DNA of 64,000 nucleotides from Janthinobacterium lividum (GTDB lineage: Bacteria; Pseudomonadota; Gammaproteobacteria; Burkholderiales; Burkholderiaceae_D), in NCBI RefSeq assembly GCF_023509035.1, contig NZ_CP075583.1, positions 2,418,001-2,482,000 of the forward strand, written 5' to 3'. A program made the position numbers and the translations under genes. Each line of letters begins with the position of its first letter. Positions within the stretch are counted from its first letter, which is position 1. Positions 8,782 to 18,792 of this stretch are shown here, one piece after another. Under the pieces are notes generated by a model. It did not search any database, had not been told where the DNA came from, and was given only the letters and a program-made list of their open reading frames with translations.

Positions 8782-9228
8782 TCAGGCGCTCGCAAGGCTG
8801 GGCATACGTTTCAGATCGGCGCCAGGCATGGCGGCGGGGGTGGCGCCGATGGCGTTCCAGGTTTCGCGCAGGTCGGTCAGCAGGCGCTGCACTTCTTCCA
8901 GCAGGGTAATATCGTTGTGCAGGTTGGCCGTTAGCAGGCGCGCGCTCATGTATTCGTACAGTGCGTCGAGACCTTCGGCGATCTGGCCGCCCGCGTCCTT
9001 GTCCAGGCTGGCGCGCAAGCCATTGTCGATGATCTGGATGGCCTTCGAGATGGACTTGCCTTTTTCCGGCACATTGCCCGATTTCATGTGCACTTGCGCG
9101 CTGAGCACGGCCACCAGGGCGCCGTCGTACAGCATCACGATCAGCTTGTGCGGCGAGGCCGAGCCAATGCCCGTTTCCAGGCCGACCTTAGCATAGGCGT
9201 TGACGCCGCGTTGTTGGGTTCCAAACAT
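8782..9228 (-). CDS. fliS: FliS, flagellin export chaperone
   Basis: A 148-residue protein with the hallmark FliS region ASPHKLIVMLYDGALVAV, in which the helix binds the flagellin C-terminus and stops it polymerising in the cytoplasm. A second conserved stretch is IDNGLRASLDKDAGGQIAEGLDALYEYMSARLLTANLHND. It lies 21 bp after fliD and 3 bp before fliT. It would act with the flagellin encoded at 12.6-14.1 kb. Confidence 0.95.
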   Translation of the reverse strand: MFGTQQRGVNAYAKVGLETGIGSASPHKLIVMLYDGALVAVLSAQVHMKSGNVPEKGKSISKAIQIIDNGLRASLDKDAGGQIAEGLDALYEYMSARLLTANLHNDITLLEEVQRLLTDLRETWNAIGATPAAMPGADLKRMPSLASA

Positions 9229-9249
9229 ATATTCTCCTGATAATAGCGC

Positions 9250-11931
9250 TTAACGGTTGGCGGCGATGGATGCCAACTGCTGAGTCAAATAAGTTTGCGT
9301 GGACTGTAATTTGCTTAGCGTAACGTCGAGGCGCGTGTATTGGGCGCGGTAGCGCGCTTCGATATCGGTCAACCTTGCACTGAATTTGTCGCGCTGCGTT
9401 GCCACTGACTTCAGGGTTTCATTGATGCCGTTCGTGCGTCCGGTGATCATGCCGTCCGTGCCCAGGAAGGAAGTGGCCAGGTTGTTCAACTGGTAGGCAT
9501 AGCCTTGCGAAAAGCTGACCGTGCCGCGCGAGCCGATGACACCTCCGGTGACTTCAATCTTCAAGCCTTCGGCTGGCGAACCGGGGGCGCCCGTCAGGGT
9601 CTGGCCCGAGCCGATGATCGGTTGTCCCCCCAGCGTACCTGCCACGTCGGTACCTTTGAGGGGTGTGGCAGCACCAAACAGGTTGCTTATCGGGGTGCCC
9701 GTGTTGCTGCTCACCGCCAAATTCGATACCGAACCAAAGCGGCTCGACACCATGACCAGTTTACCGGTGCCATCGATCGAAGCCGAGACCGTTGCGCCAT
9801 TGTCAGAAAAGGCTTTCACGCCGTTGATAGAGGACTGCATCAGCGATGCCATCTGCGCCGGCGTGTAAGTGCCTGCCGGTATCGTCACCTGGGCCGTGTT
9901 CTTGGCCGCCGAGGGGTCGGTATCGTTCAGGGTGACGTTCCACGTGGTATCGCTGGCGATCGTAGTAGTGGCTGGCAGCACAGCGAGCGACGTGAGCGAA
10001 CCTTGGCTGGCCATCGTGGTGATGCTCAGGTCATAGGTGCCGGGTTTGGTAGCGGCAGTCGAGCTGGTGAAGGCCACGTTACTGTCGGTGGTCGCACCGA
10101 TAGCTGAAAACAGGCCGGCGATGTCGCCGAAGTTCGTGCTGATAGCCTTGTCGAGCTTGCTGGTATCCAAGGTCAGGCTACCATCTTTCTGGAAGGAAAT
10201 ACCTACCTGGCTCAAGGTGCTCATGCTACTGTTCAGGCCGGTAATCGGCGCGCCCAGCTGCCTGCGCAACTGACTCTGGATCGATTTAACGGTCGCGTCT
10301 CCCAGTAAAACCCCGCCCGTCTTGGTGTCGGGATTGTAGGCCGTCATCTTGCTGATCGAGGTATTCAGATCGTTGTAGGCCTTGACGAAGGCGGTGATGC
10401 TGGTTTTAACCGTCGAGGTATCTTTTGCCACCGATAAATTGGAAGTGCCTATCTTGGTAATGCCCAAGGTGACGCCTTCGATTGCCGTATCGACGCTGTT
10501 CGAACTGCTGGTGATGGCAATGCCGTTGACGCTGAACATGGTGTTCTGCGCCGCACTGTTCTGTTTCAGGTTTTGCGTGCCGGACGCATCATAGGATAAC
10601 AAGTTATTCAGGGCGCTGTCGGCGGGCTGACCATCGCTGCCGCTGAGTGAAATCTTCATGGCTGAATTGGCGCCTGTCTTGGTCGAACTGAGCACCAGGT
10701 GATACGGCTTGTCGCTGCCATCGGACACGATGCTGGCGGTCACGCCCAAGCCCGCGTTATTGATGGCGTCACGTATGCCCTGCAAGGTATTGTTGGTGGC
10801 ATCGATCACCACTGACCCCGTTGCTTGCGTGCCATCCTGGGTAAAGTTGGTATTCAGGTAAGCACCACCCGAACCTGCCGTCAGTCCGGCTGCCGCCGGA
10901 TTGCTGCCGGCGACGGTGATGGGGCTGGCATTTCCCGAGGCCAGGGTGATCGAGCTGGCAATCGTCACGTTAGAACCGTCGTTGGTGGCATTGGATGCAT
11001 GGCCGATGCCGCCCATGACGCTGCCTGTGACGACTTCCTCGATATTGATATTGGAGCCATCTGCACGCGTAAATTGCAGGTTGCCGTCCGCCGCCTTGCC
11101 TGTGACCGTGATGTTCGCGGCGGCCAGCGCGTTCGAGACGGCATTCGGGCCAGCCAGTGTCGTATCGAGCGAGGCGGCGGTGATGCCGCTGCCTGCGGCG
11201 ACGCCGTTACCCTGGGTGACGATCTCGACACCGCCAACCGACAGCGAATAGGTGCCGTCCGCTCCGGTGGCAATGTTGCCGAAACCGGTGAACATGGTGG
11301 CGCTGCTGGCCGTTGGCTGGGCCGTGGCCGTCACGCCCGTGGTGCTGCTTTTGGCGTTGATGGCGTCGGCCAGCGCACGCGCGCTCTTGGTGCTGGCATC
11401 GGTCGGGATGGCCGTGCCATTGATGATCAGCGAGCCGTTGCTCACGCCCGTGAGCAGGGTGCTGCCGCCCAGTGTCGTGCCCGATACGCCAAAGGTGCCG
11501 CCGGCGAGCGAGCCGAGCTGGAATGACACCGTCGTCTTCGCGCCGCTGCCGATGGTCGATAGTTTGCTGGCCATGCCGCCCGACGTCAGCGTCTGTGCCT
11601 GGGCCAGCTGCGAAACATTGATGTTGTAGCTGCCGGCTACGGCCTTGGCCCCGGCGCTGGCCGACAGCACCAGTGGGTCCGATGGCGTGGCGCTGACGGC
11701 GCGGAAGTTATTCGAGTTGGTCAGTGCCGACAGCGAACTCTGGAAACTGCTGACGGAACCGCTGAGCGTTCCCAGCGCGCTGAGCTTGGCCTGGTAGGAA
11801 GCTGTTTTCTTGTCAAAAGTACCCAGCGGTGCCGCTTCGGCCGTCATCAGCTTGTCGATGATGGCATTCACATCCAGACCGTTGGCGCCGGCGGCGATGC
11901 CAACGGATGATATTGTAGGGGTGATGGCCAC
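9250..11931 (-). CDS. fliD: FliD, filament cap (unusually large)
   Basis: FliD forms the cap that folds flagellin at the growing filament tip. The N-terminal domain (SSVGIAAGANGLDVNAIIDKLMTAEAAPL) and C-terminal coiled coil (RDKFSARLTDIEARYRAQYTRLDVTLSKLQSTQTYL) are typical. At 893 residues it is far longer than the common 450-670. The surplus is in the middle: Ala/Gly/Ser/Thr-rich repeat-like segments such as GFGNIATGADGTYSLSVGGV, resembling extra outward-facing domains. It is the first gene of a six-gene operon with a sigma-28 promoter 34-60 bp upstream. Confidence 0.94.
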   Translation of the reverse strand: MAITPTISSVGIAAGANGLDVNAIIDKLMTAEAAPLGTFDKKTASYQAKLSALGTLSGSVSSFQSSLSALTNSNNFRAVSATPSDPLVLSASAGAKAVAGSYNINVSQLAQAQTLTSGGMASKLSTIGSGAKTTVSFQLGSLAGGTFGVSGTTLGGSTLLTGVSNGSLIINGTAIPTDASTKSARALADAINAKSSTTGVTATAQPTASSATMFTGFGNIATGADGTYSLSVGGVEIVTQGNGVAAGSGITAASLDTTLAGPNAVSNALAAANITVTGKAADGNLQFTRADGSNINIEEVVTGSVMGGIGHASNATNDGSNVTIASSITLASGNASPITVAGSNPAAAGLTAGSGGAYLNTNFTQDGTQATGSVVIDATNNTLQGIRDAINNAGLGVTASIVSDGSDKPYHLVLSSTKTGANSAMKISLSGSDGQPADSALNNLLSYDASGTQNLKQNSAAQNTMFSVNGIAITSSSNSVDTAIEGVTLGITKIGTSNLSVAKDTSTVKTSITAFVKAYNDLNTSISKMTAYNPDTKTGGVLLGDATVKSIQSQLRRQLGAPITGLNSSMSTLSQVGISFQKDGSLTLDTSKLDKAISTNFGDIAGLFSAIGATTDSNVAFTSSTAATKPGTYDLSITTMASQGSLTSLAVLPATTTIASDTTWNVTLNDTDPSAAKNTAQVTIPAGTYTPAQMASLMQSSINGVKAFSDNGATVSASIDGTGKLVMVSSRFGSVSNLAVSSNTGTPISNLFGAATPLKGTDVAGTLGGQPIIGSGQTLTGAPGSPAEGLKIEVTGGVIGSRGTVSFSQGYAYQLNNLATSFLGTDGMITGRTNGINETLKSVATQRDKFSARLTDIEARYRAQYTRLDVTLSKLQSTQTYLTQQLASIAANR

Positions 11932-11964
11932 TGAATACTCCTAGGAAAACACTAATATAAGCTG

Positions 11965-11991
11965 TTATCGGCAGAATCAATCAGGACTTGA
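11965..11991 (-). promoter_or_regulatory. FliA (sigma-28) promoter of fliD operon
   Basis: On the minus strand the sequence reads TCAAGTCC-N11-GCCGATAA. The -10 is a perfect match to the sigma-28 consensus GCCGATAA, the -35 resembles TAAAGTTT, and the 11-bp spacer is exact. It ends 34 bp before the fliD start, making fliD-fliS-fliT-fliK-like-flhB-like-ycgR a late (class III) transcript. Confidence 0.82.
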
Positions 11992-12069
11992 GAGGGGGAT
12001 TTACCGCGCTGTTTTCAGCGGGAGCAGAAAATCGGGGAAGAGATAGATGAATGTTATTTTATTTTCAAT

Positions 12070-12108
12070 AAAAAGACGGGGCCGGATAGCCAGGCTATCG
12101 GGCCCCGT
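12070..12108 (-). terminator. Terminator after flaG
   Basis: A long GC-rich hairpin (ACGGGGCC/GGCCCCGT outer arms with GATAGCC/GGCTATC inside and a one-base loop region). On the minus strand it is followed by CTTTTTATT. It lies 54 bp beyond the flaG stop and separates fliC-flaG transcription from the fliD operon. Confidence 0.85.
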
Positions 12109-12162
12109 GGTCATGCCGATGCATACTGCCACGATGCTGCACGTCTGTGGGCAATGCCATCG

Positions 12163-12534
12163 TTATGCGCTTTGACTGATCAAGGAACCTTTGGCCGAAT
12201 CGAAGGTCTTGGCCAATTCCAGCGCTTCCTTGGTGGGAATCTGGCGCAGTACTTCCTTTGTTTCCTGGTCGATGACCTTGACCACCGTGCGCTGGCTGTC
12301 CTCGTCGATGGAAAATTCAATGCCTTGCGTCTTTATTTGCGACGATTGGTTCAGCTCTGATACCGCCTTGTTCAACTGCTCCCGGCTGGGTTCCTTGCTG
12401 GCTTGCTGTGGTGCAACCGTGTCGTTTTCCGTGGCCGTTCGTGACGCTGCCGGGCGCGCCGGCGACGTGTCCGCAGACACATAACTCTTGTCTATTCTGG
12501 CCGCGGAGGCGGTCGCTATCGTGTCGATAGTCAT
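12163..12534 (-). CDS. flaG: FlaG family protein
   Basis: A 123-residue protein with a disordered N-terminal half and a conserved C-terminal FlaG domain (VSELNQSSQIKTQGIEFSIDEDSQRTVVKVIDQETKEVLRQIPTKEAL). FlaG influences filament length in several bacteria, probably through secretion or filament assembly. It lies directly downstream of the flagellin gene in the same direction. A strong hairpin sits between them, so it may be expressed at a lower level by read-through. Confidence 0.93.
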   Translation of the reverse strand: MTIDTIATASAARIDKSYVSADTSPARPAASRTATENDTVAPQQASKEPSREQLNKAVSELNQSSQIKTQGIEFSIDEDSQRTVVKVIDQETKEVLRQIPTKEALELAKTFDSAKGSLISQSA

Positions 12535-12548
12535 GGTGCTCTCCTAGT

Positions 12549-12584
12549 GAAAATTCCCCTGCCGAAAAAATCCGGCAGGGGAAT
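12549..12584 (-). terminator. fliC-flaG intergenic hairpin/terminator
   Basis: A perfect 12-bp stem, ATTCCCCTGCCG pairing with CGGCAGGGGAAT, around a short A/T loop. On the minus strand the stem is followed by TTTC. It probably attenuates or terminates flagellin mRNA and may protect its 3' end. Confidence 0.78.
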
Positions 12585-12618
12585 CAGAGTCCTACGCTGT
12601 TGCCTGACTAATCGGAGA

Positions 12619-14076
12619 TTAGCCGCGCAGCAGGCTCAGGACGCCGTTTGGCAGCGAGTTCGCTTGCGCCAGCATGGCCGTACCAGCTTGTTGCAGGATC
12701 TGGCCGCGGGTCATGTTGGCCGTTTCCGAAGCGAAGTCCGTGTCGACGATACGGCTGCGCGATGAGGACAGGTTTTCCGTCGTCGATTGCAGGTTGGCGA
12801 TGGCCGACGAGAAACGCGACTGCAAAGCGCCGTACTGGGCGCGTTGGCTGTTCACCGTCGACAGGGCGGCATCAGCAATCTTCAGTGCCAATTGCGCACC
12901 GCCGAAGGTGGTGACGTCAAGCGAAGCGACCGATTTCAGCTGCGAAGCTGCACCGCCTGCAACCAGAGCCAGGCCGGAGCCCGCATCGCTGGCGGAGAAA
13001 CTGCTGTCCGAGTCGAACGTGATGGTTCCGTTGGCAACGGCGGTAGCACCTTTTGCGTCCGCGCCAGCAACAATGCCGCCGGCAGTGGTGTAGGTGTTGA
13101 CTTTCAACTGGTTGGCGCCGCCAGCAGCGGTGTCGGCGATGGCGATGTTGGCGCCGCTGGAGTTGCTCAGCTTGATACCGCCATTTGTGCTGTCGAACTG
13201 GGCGGTCACGCCGGTCTTTGCTGTCTGGGCATTGATGGCGTTGATGCCGGCAGCAAAGTCAGTTGCGCTGGCGGCACCAGCGGCGACGTTGAACGATACG
13301 GTGACCGGGCTGGCACTGTTGTCCGAAGCGATCGTGAAGGCGTAGTTGCCAGCGACCAGGCCCAGGTTGGCTTCTGTCTTGGCAGTTGCCGTCACGCCGG
13401 TGGCCGAGGTTTTCTGGTTCAGGGCAGCGGCGATCGTTTGGGCCGTATCCGTGGCGGTGGTGGTATAGCTGGCGGAACCGAGCTTGCCGCTGATCGCGAT
13501 TGCTTTGGCAGCAACGACGCTTGTTGAGGCGGTTGCTGCAACTGCATTGTTCTCAATGCGGTTGTTACCATAAGTGCTGGTCAGGAAGTTCGCACCATTG
13601 GCCGAAATCAGTTGATTGGCATCGGCGCCGACCTGGAAGTTGGCCGTACCCATGGTGCCGTCCAACAGTGCCTGGCCGTTGAAAGAAGTGGTGGTGGCGA
13701 TACGGTTCAATTCCGAACCCAGTTGACCTACCTCGGTTTGCAGCGCCTGACGGTCGCTCGACGAGTTCGTGGCGTTCGACGATTGCACGGCCAGTTCGCG
13801 GATACGTTGCAGGATATCGCCCGAGCTCGACAGTGCGCCCTCGGCCGTTTGAGCCAGCGAGACGCCGTCGTTTGCATTACGGGTGGCTTGGGTCATGCCG
13901 CGAATTTGCGACGTCATGCGGTCGGAAATCGCCAGGCCAGCGGCGTCGTCTTTTGCGCTGTTGATGCGCATGCCTGAGGACAGACGTTGCAGCGAGGTGG
14001 TCAAGGCCGATTGCGAAGTCGACAGATTGCGTTGCGAGTTCAGGGAAGCGATGTTGGTATTAATTACTGCAGCCAT
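12619..14076 (-). CDS. fliC: Flagellin FliC
   Basis: A 485-residue flagellin. The D0/D1 ends are strongly conserved ([18 protein letters not shown]..., [19 protein letters not shown], and the C-terminal [17 protein letters not shown]). The central 180-350 region is variable, rich in Ala, Thr, Ser and Gly, and would form the exposed D2/D3 part. Serine/threonine-rich surface sequence plus the adjacent glycosyltransferase suggests O-glycosylation. Transcription is from one or two FliA-type promoters upstream; only one flagellin gene is seen in the window. Confidence 0.97.
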   Translation of the reverse strand: MAAVINTNIASLNSQRNLSTSQSALTTSLQRLSSGMRINSAKDDAAGLAISDRMTSQIRGMTQATRNANDGVSLAQTAEGALSSSGDILQRIRELAVQSSNATNSSSDRQALQTEVGQLGSELNRIATTTSFNGQALLDGTMGTANFQVGADANQLISANGANFLTSTYGNNRIENNAVAATASTSVVAAKAIAISGKLGSASYTTTATDTAQTIAAALNQKTSATGVTATAKTEANLGLVAGNYAFTIASDNSASPVTVSFNVAAGAASATDFAAGINAINAQTAKTGVTAQFDSTNGGIKLSNSSGANIAIADTAAGGANQLKVNTYTTAGGIVAGADAKGATAVANGTITFDSDSSFSASDAGSGLALVAGGAASQLKSVASLDVTTFGGAQLALKIADAALSTVNSQRAQYGALQSRFSSAIANLQSTTENLSSSRSRIVDTDFASETANMTRGQILQQAGTAMLAQANSLPNGVLSLLRG

Positions 14077-14129
14077 GATAATTCTCCAGACAGGTACTAC
14101 ATTACGCTATGTGCTAGTCACTTTGGCCT

Positions 14130-14147
14130 GCCCCGTTGTTCCGGGGC
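14130..14147 (-). promoter_or_regulatory. Hairpin in fliC 5' untranslated leader
   Basis: GCCCCG and CGGGGC arms around a short loop lie about 55 bp upstream of the fliC ATG and downstream of the proximal FliA promoter, so they would be in the mRNA leader. There is no U-tract, so a terminator is unlikely. mRNA stability or translational control is possible. Confidence 0.45.
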
Positions 14148-14169
14148 AATCAAGCCGCTGTTGTAATGT

Positions 14170-14196
14170 TTATCGGTTACTGCTTGGAAAAGTTGA
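14170..14196 (-). promoter_or_regulatory. Proximal FliA (sigma-28) promoter of fliC
   Basis: The minus strand reads TCAACTTT-N11-ACCGATAA. The -10 differs from GCCGATAA in one base and the spacer is exactly 11 bp. It would give a leader of roughly 85-90 nt before the fliC ATG. Confidence 0.75.
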
Positions 14197-14254
14197 TAGG
14201 GAAAAACATTCTTTATTTAATTTTTTTCCTTCAATTTTTAAAATCAGGGCCCGT

Positions 14255-14281
14255 CTATCGGCAAGCTTGCAGGAAACTTGA
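14255..14281 (-). promoter_or_regulatory. Distal FliA-type promoter upstream of fliC
   Basis: The minus strand reads TCAAGTTT-N11-GCCGATAG. Each element has one mismatch to TAAAGTTT/GCCGATAA and the spacer is again 11 bp. It lies 85 bp upstream of the proximal promoter in the same orientation. The surrounding 14200-14300 stretch is AT-rich. It has not been shown to be active. Confidence 0.6.
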
Positions 14282-14497
14282 GGGGGGAATAAAAAATATT
14301 TTGCATGATCTCCTCCATGTTTTTTGCGGCGGGCGTTCATTTCATCAGAGTGACTGCGTTCCTCAGCGTGAAGAGAAGCTGCTAAGATCATTGCAATCAT
14401 GCATGGATACCTGTTGTCATGTTACTGATCAGCATGGTATGGCGAGCCGCTCGTGGCGGCCATGCAGTTGTATGGATTGTATGGATACCCTAATAAA

Positions 14498-16558
14498 ATG
14501 ATGACTGATACTGCTGCTGGCAATGCTGCCGGCCTGCCCGAGGGCAGCGAAATCGCGCTGGCGGTGGCGCAAGCGATCTTGTCGGCCGAGACACATTTGC
14601 AAGCGGGGCAGTTTTCCGAGGCAGAGCAGCTATACAAAGCGGTACTGCAGCTTGCACCCTTGCATATGGAAGCCAATCGCCAGTTGGGGCTGTTGGCATT
14701 AAAGGCGGCCGAGGTTGAGGCAAGTTTGCCTTTCTTTGCGGCCGCACTTGAGGCGCGTCCCGATCTCGCTGCTGGTTGGCTGGACTATATAGAAGCCTTG
14801 ATCCTGGCTGGCAAGAATGAGACGGCAAGACAGGTGCTGCAGTTCGGACGCGAACGCGGTCTCGATAATATATGGGCCGACCAGTTGGCCCGCCGGCTCG
14901 ATGGCGGCGAACCGGCAGCCTCTGCCGCCGATGCAGCTCCTCTGGACAACGTTTCCGCCGGCAGCGGACGGGGCGGTGGGGGCCATGCGGAAGACGATTT
15001 GAATGCCTTGTTCGAGCAAGGTCGTTATGCCGAAGTGGAGCAGGGCGCGCGAGCCTTGACGCGGCGCCAGCCGCGTGACGGCTACGGCTGGAAATTGCTG
15101 GGCGCTGCGTTACACGAGCAGCGCCGTTCGCGCGAGGCACTGCCATGCATGCAGAAAGCGGCGCGTCTGCTTCCGGGAGATGGCGAGGCTCAGCACAATC
15201 TGGGGCTGATCTTGCAGGAACTGGGCAATATGACAGCTGCCGAGAATGCTTGCAGGAATGCCCTGGCCATGGAGCCTGGCTTAATGTTGGCACACAGCAA
15301 TCTTATTTTGATGCAAAACTATCATTCCCGTGCAACGCCGGCCAAGCGTCTGGCCGAAGCGCGGCGTTTTGGCCTGGAAGTCAGTCGCTTGGCGAGCGCG
15401 CCATTTACGGCTTGGTCTTGTAGCAAGCAGCCGCAGCGCTTGCGTATCGGCATGGTTTCAGCTGACCTGAGGAACCATCCGGTTGGACTTTTCCTGGAGG
15501 CATTGCTGGCGGCGTTGGACCCGCGCCGCGTGGAATTGATCGCTTACCCGACTGTTCTTCATGCCGATTTGGTGACGGCGCGCCTGCGGCCTCACTTTGC
15601 TGCGTGGCGCCCGATTTCAGGCCTGGACGATGCAACTGCGGCGCATTTGATTGAAAGCGACGGCGTGCATGTGCTGTTTGATCTGGGTGGTCATACAGGC
15701 AACAATCGTTTGCCCGTATTCGCCTGGCATCCGGCGCCCGTTCAGGTGAGCTGGCTTGGTTATTTTGCGACTACCGGCATGGCGGAAATGGATTATTTGC
15801 TGGCCGACCCTTATGTGGCGCCGCTCGGTGAAGAGGGAGAATTTACGGAAACGTTGTGGCGCATGCCCGACAGCTATCTGTGCTTTAGCGAGCCGCGTGA
15901 CGACGTGCAAGTGACGTCGCTGCCGGCTTTGTCGCAAGCTTATGTCACGTTTGCCTGTTTTAATAATCTTGCCAAGATGAATGATGCCGTCGTCGCCCTG
16001 TGGTCGCGCGTACTCAAGGCCGTGCCCGATTCCAGATTGTTGCTCAAGACTAAACAGCTGGACGACGCAGCCGTGCGCGCGCGCACGCTGGCACGCTTTG
16101 CTGCGCATGGCATCGGTGCCGAGCGTCTCTGCATGGAAGGCACAGCAACGCGCATAGGGATGTTACAGGCTTACCAGCGTGTCGATATCGCGCTCGATCC
16201 CTTCCCGTATCCTGGTGGTACGACTAGCATGGAAACCTTGTGGATGGGCGTGCCGATCGTGACGCGGCGCGGCACGCACTTTTTGTCGCATCTGGGAGAG
16301 TCGATATTACACAATGCAGGCTTGCCGGATTGGATCGCCAGCGACGATGATGATTATGTGGCGATCGCCCGTCGCCATGCTGCTGACATCCATGCGCTGG
16401 CGGCACTGCGCGGGCGCCTGCGCCAGCAGGTTGTGGCTTCGCCGCTGTATGATGGCCCCCGTTTTGCGTACCATTTCGAGGCGGCTGCCTGGGGCATGTG
16501 GCACGACAAGAGCAAAGCATTGGCTCAATTCTGCGTATTACCCCAAGGAGTATCATAG
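14498..16558 (+). CDS. TPR / GT41 O-GlcNAc transferase-like glycosyltransferase
   Basis: A protein of about 686 residues. The N-terminal ~280 residues hold TPR repeats ([20 protein letters not shown]..., [19 protein letters not shown]). The C-terminal half is a GT41 (OGT/SPINDLY) catalytic region: [85 protein letters not shown]. Such enzymes O-glycosylate Ser/Thr. Lying next to the flagellin gene, and followed by nucleotide-sugar genes, it is a good candidate flagellin glycosyltransferase. Starts at 14453 (GTG) or 14462 (ATG) are possible; I prefer the ATGATG at 14498, though no clear ribosome binding site decides it. Confidence 0.88.
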   Translation: MMTDTAAGNAAGLPEGSEIALAVAQAILSAETHLQAGQFSEAEQLYKAVLQLAPLHMEANRQLGLLALKAAEVEASLPFFAAALEARPDLAAGWLDYIEALILAGKNETARQVLQFGRERGLDNIWADQLARRLDGGEPAASAADAAPLDNVSAGSGRGGGGHAEDDLNALFEQGRYAEVEQGARALTRRQPRDGYGWKLLGAALHEQRRSREALPCMQKAARLLPGDGEAQHNLGLILQELGNMTAAENACRNALAMEPGLMLAHSNLILMQNYHSRATPAKRLAEARRFGLEVSRLASAPFTAWSCSKQPQRLRIGMVSADLRNHPVGLFLEALLAALDPRRVELIAYPTVLHADLVTARLRPHFAAWRPISGLDDATAAHLIESDGVHVLFDLGGHTGNNRLPVFAWHPAPVQVSWLGYFATTGMAEMDYLLADPYVAPLGEEGEFTETLWRMPDSYLCFSEPRDDVQVTSLPALSQAYVTFACFNNLAKMNDAVVALWSRVLKAVPDSRLLLKTKQLDDAAVRARTLARFAAHGIGAERLCMEGTATRIGMLQAYQRVDIALDPFPYPGGTTSMETLWMGVPIVTRRGTHFLSHLGESILHNAGLPDWIASDDDDYVAIARRHAADIHALAALRGRLRQQVVASPLYDGPRFAYHFEAAAWGMWHDKSKALAQFCVLPQGVS

Positions 16559-17496
16559 TGTCCCGTACCACCCTGATTACCGGCGGCGCCGGCTTCCTTG
16601 GCTCTCACCTGTGCGACCGCATGATCGCCGATGGCCACGATGTGTTGTGCGTGGATAATTTCTACACGGGCAGCAAGGATAATATCCGCCACCTGCTGGG
16701 CCACAAGCGTTTCGAACTGTTGCGCCACGACGTCTGGCTGCCGCTGTACGTGGAAGTGGACCGTATCTACAACCTGGCTTGCCCGGCCAGCCCCGTGCAC
16801 TACCAGAACGACCCCACTTCGACCACCAAGACCTCGGTGCTGGGGGCCATTAACATGCTGGGCCTGGCCAAGCGCAAGCGCGCGCGTATCCTGCAGGCAT
16901 CGACTTCGGAAGTATATGGCGATCCGCAAGTGCATCCGCAACGCGAGGACTATTGGGGCCACGTCAACCCGATCGGTCCGCGCGCCTGCTACGATGAAGG
17001 CAAGCGATGCGCCGAAACCCTGTTTTTCGATTACCACCGCCAATCGGCCGTGGATATTCGAGTCGTGCGTATCTTCAATACCTATGGCCCGCGCATGCAT
17101 CCGAACGATGGCCGCGTGGTCAGCAACTTCATCGTGCAGGCACTGCGCGGCGAACCGATCACCCTGTATGGCGATGGCCAGCAGACGCGCTCGTTCTGCT
17201 ATGTCGATGACTTGATCGAAGGCATGGTGCGCATGATGAACCAGACGCAGGAAATCGGTCCGATGAACCTGGGTAATCCTGCCGAATTCACCATCCGGGA
17301 ACTGGCCGAACTGGTGCTGCGCTTGACGGAATCGAAAAGCGAGTTGGTCTTCCATCCCTTGCCGGCCGACGACCCCGTGCGCCGCCAGCCCGATATCGCC
17401 AGGGCGCGCGCCGCCCTGGAGTGGGAACCGACGGTGAGCCTGCATGATGGGCTGAAAGAAACCATCGCTTACTTCAAGAAAGTGATCTTTGCATGA
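16558..17496 (+). CDS. UDP-glucuronate decarboxylase-like SDR
   Basis: A 312-residue extended short-chain dehydrogenase. It has the NAD-binding GGAGFLG, an STSEVYGDP active-site strand, and the YxxxK catalytic pair ([11 protein letters not shown]) with [14 protein letters not shown], the signature of UDP-xylose synthase-type decarboxylases. It would convert UDP-glucuronate to UDP-xylose or a related sugar. The GTG start at 16558 has AAGGAG upstream and overlaps the preceding TAG by one base. The product is the likely donor for, or precursor of, a glycan made by the neighbouring genes. Confidence 0.9.
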   Translation: MSRTTLITGGAGFLGSHLCDRMIADGHDVLCVDNFYTGSKDNIRHLLGHKRFELLRHDVWLPLYVEVDRIYNLACPASPVHYQNDPTSTTKTSVLGAINMLGLAKRKRARILQASTSEVYGDPQVHPQREDYWGHVNPIGPRACYDEGKRCAETLFFDYHRQSAVDIRVVRIFNTYGPRMHPNDGRVVSNFIVQALRGEPITLYGDGQQTRSFCYVDDLIEGMVRMMNQTQEIGPMNLGNPAEFTIRELAELVLRLTESKSELVFHPLPADDPVRRQPDIARARAALEWEPTVSLHDGLKETIAYFKKVIFA

Positions 17497-18704
17497 AACA
17501 GCAATTGCTCCCGGCAGTGTGCCCGGTCTGTGCCCACACGGTGGCGGCAGCGTTTTTCGATGGCGGCCAACAAGCCCTGGCCACCCTGGGCTGGCCGGCC
17601 AGCGCTGCCGAAGCGCAGGCGATGGCCGTGCAGCCGCATGACTTCGTGCAGTGTCCGCAGTGCACGCACGTGTGGAACCGCGCGTTTTCCTACGACGCCA
17701 TCCCCTACCAGGATAATCCGAATCGCATGTTCAACAAGGGCGGCATCTGGAAAGGCCATCTGGCCGATACGCGCGACGTGCTGCTGGCCCAATTGCCGGC
17801 CTCGCCCACGGTGATCGACATCGGTTGCGGCGAAGGCCATTTCGTGCGCGCGCTGGCCGATGCCCGCAGCGAGCAGGGGCGTTTCATCGGTTTCGATCCG
17901 AATGCCACGCCGGAAACGGGCCGCGGCGTGGAATTTCACGCACGCTATTTCCAACCGTTGCAGGATTTGCCCGAGTTCGCACCCGATGCGCTGGTGATCC
18001 GCCACGTGCTGGAACACCTGACCGATCCCGCTTCGCTGGTGGAGCAGATGGCGTGGGCCGCCTCGCGTTCGGATAAGCCGTGCTGGCTGTTTGCCGAAGT
18101 GCCGTGCATCGACCGGGTCTTCGCCACGGGCCGCCTGGCCGATTTCTTCTATGAACATATGTCGCATTTCACCACGGAATCGTTCCGCACCCTGATGCAG
18201 CGCGCTGGCGAAGTGGTGCAACTGGCGCATGGCTATGACGGCGAAGTGGTGTATGCGCTGGTGCGCCTGCAGATACCGAAGGCGCTGCGCGACCAGGCGC
18301 GCCACAGCAATGCTTTTGCCTCTGCGGCCCAGCGCAGCCGGAAAACCATTGCCGCCCAGCTCGACACTTTGGCCACGGGCGGCCAGCGCGTGGCCATCTG
18401 GGGCGGCACGGGCAAGGCCGCCGCCTTCATGCACCAGTTCGGCGCCGATGCACAGCGCTTCCCGCTGGTGGTCGACTCCGATCCGGATAAGGCCGGCACT
18501 TTCGTGCCTGGCCTGGGCCAGGAAATCGTCTACCGCGACGTGCTCAAGACGCAGCCCGTCGACGTGGTCATCATCCCCACGCAGTGGCGTGCACGCGATA
18601 TCGCTGCAGAAATGGCGCGCGAGGGCATTATTGCCAAGTCCATCCTGATCGAGCACGAGGGCGGCTTGATCGATTTCTTTGCCGACGAGCATCCTTACCG
18701 CTGA
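17493..18704 (+). CDS. Sugar C-methyltransferase-like SAM enzyme
   Basis: A 403-residue protein of the NDP-sugar C-methyltransferase architecture. An N-terminal zinc-binding pair (CPVC at ~10, CPQC at ~53) is followed by a class I SAM domain ([15 protein letters not shown]) and a C-terminal Rossmann-like domain ([18 protein letters not shown] ... [10 protein letters not shown]). The ATG overlaps the SDR stop (ATGA), so the genes are coupled. The sugar substrate is unknown. Together with the GT41 protein it suggests a methylated sugar on flagellin or a cell-surface glycan. Confidence 0.85.
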   Translation: MKQQLLPAVCPVCAHTVAAAFFDGGQQALATLGWPASAAEAQAMAVQPHDFVQCPQCTHVWNRAFSYDAIPYQDNPNRMFNKGGIWKGHLADTRDVLLAQLPASPTVIDIGCGEGHFVRALADARSEQGRFIGFDPNATPETGRGVEFHARYFQPLQDLPEFAPDALVIRHVLEHLTDPASLVEQMAWAASRSDKPCWLFAEVPCIDRVFATGRLADFFYEHMSHFTTESFRTLMQRAGEVVQLAHGYDGEVVYALVRLQIPKALRDQARHSNAFASAAQRSRKTIAAQLDTLATGGQRVAIWGGTGKAAAFMHQFGADAQRFPLVVDSDPDKAGTFVPGLGQEIVYRDVLKTQPVDVVIIPTQWRARDIAAEMAREGIIAKSILIEHEGGLIDFFADEHPYR

Positions 18705-18739
18705 TGCTCCCGGCAGGTGCCCAGCTGGTGCCGGAATGC

Positions 18740-18768
18740 AAAAATGCCGCTCGGTGAGCGGCATTTTT
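18740..18768. terminator. Bidirectional terminator
   Basis: AAAAATGCCGCTC-GGT-GAGCGGCATTTTT: a 13-bp perfect stem with A- and T-tracts on both sides. It lies between the convergent methyltransferase and diguanylate cyclase genes and should terminate both. Confidence 0.92.
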
Positions 18769-18792
18769 ATCAGCAGTGTCTTTGCAAAATGG

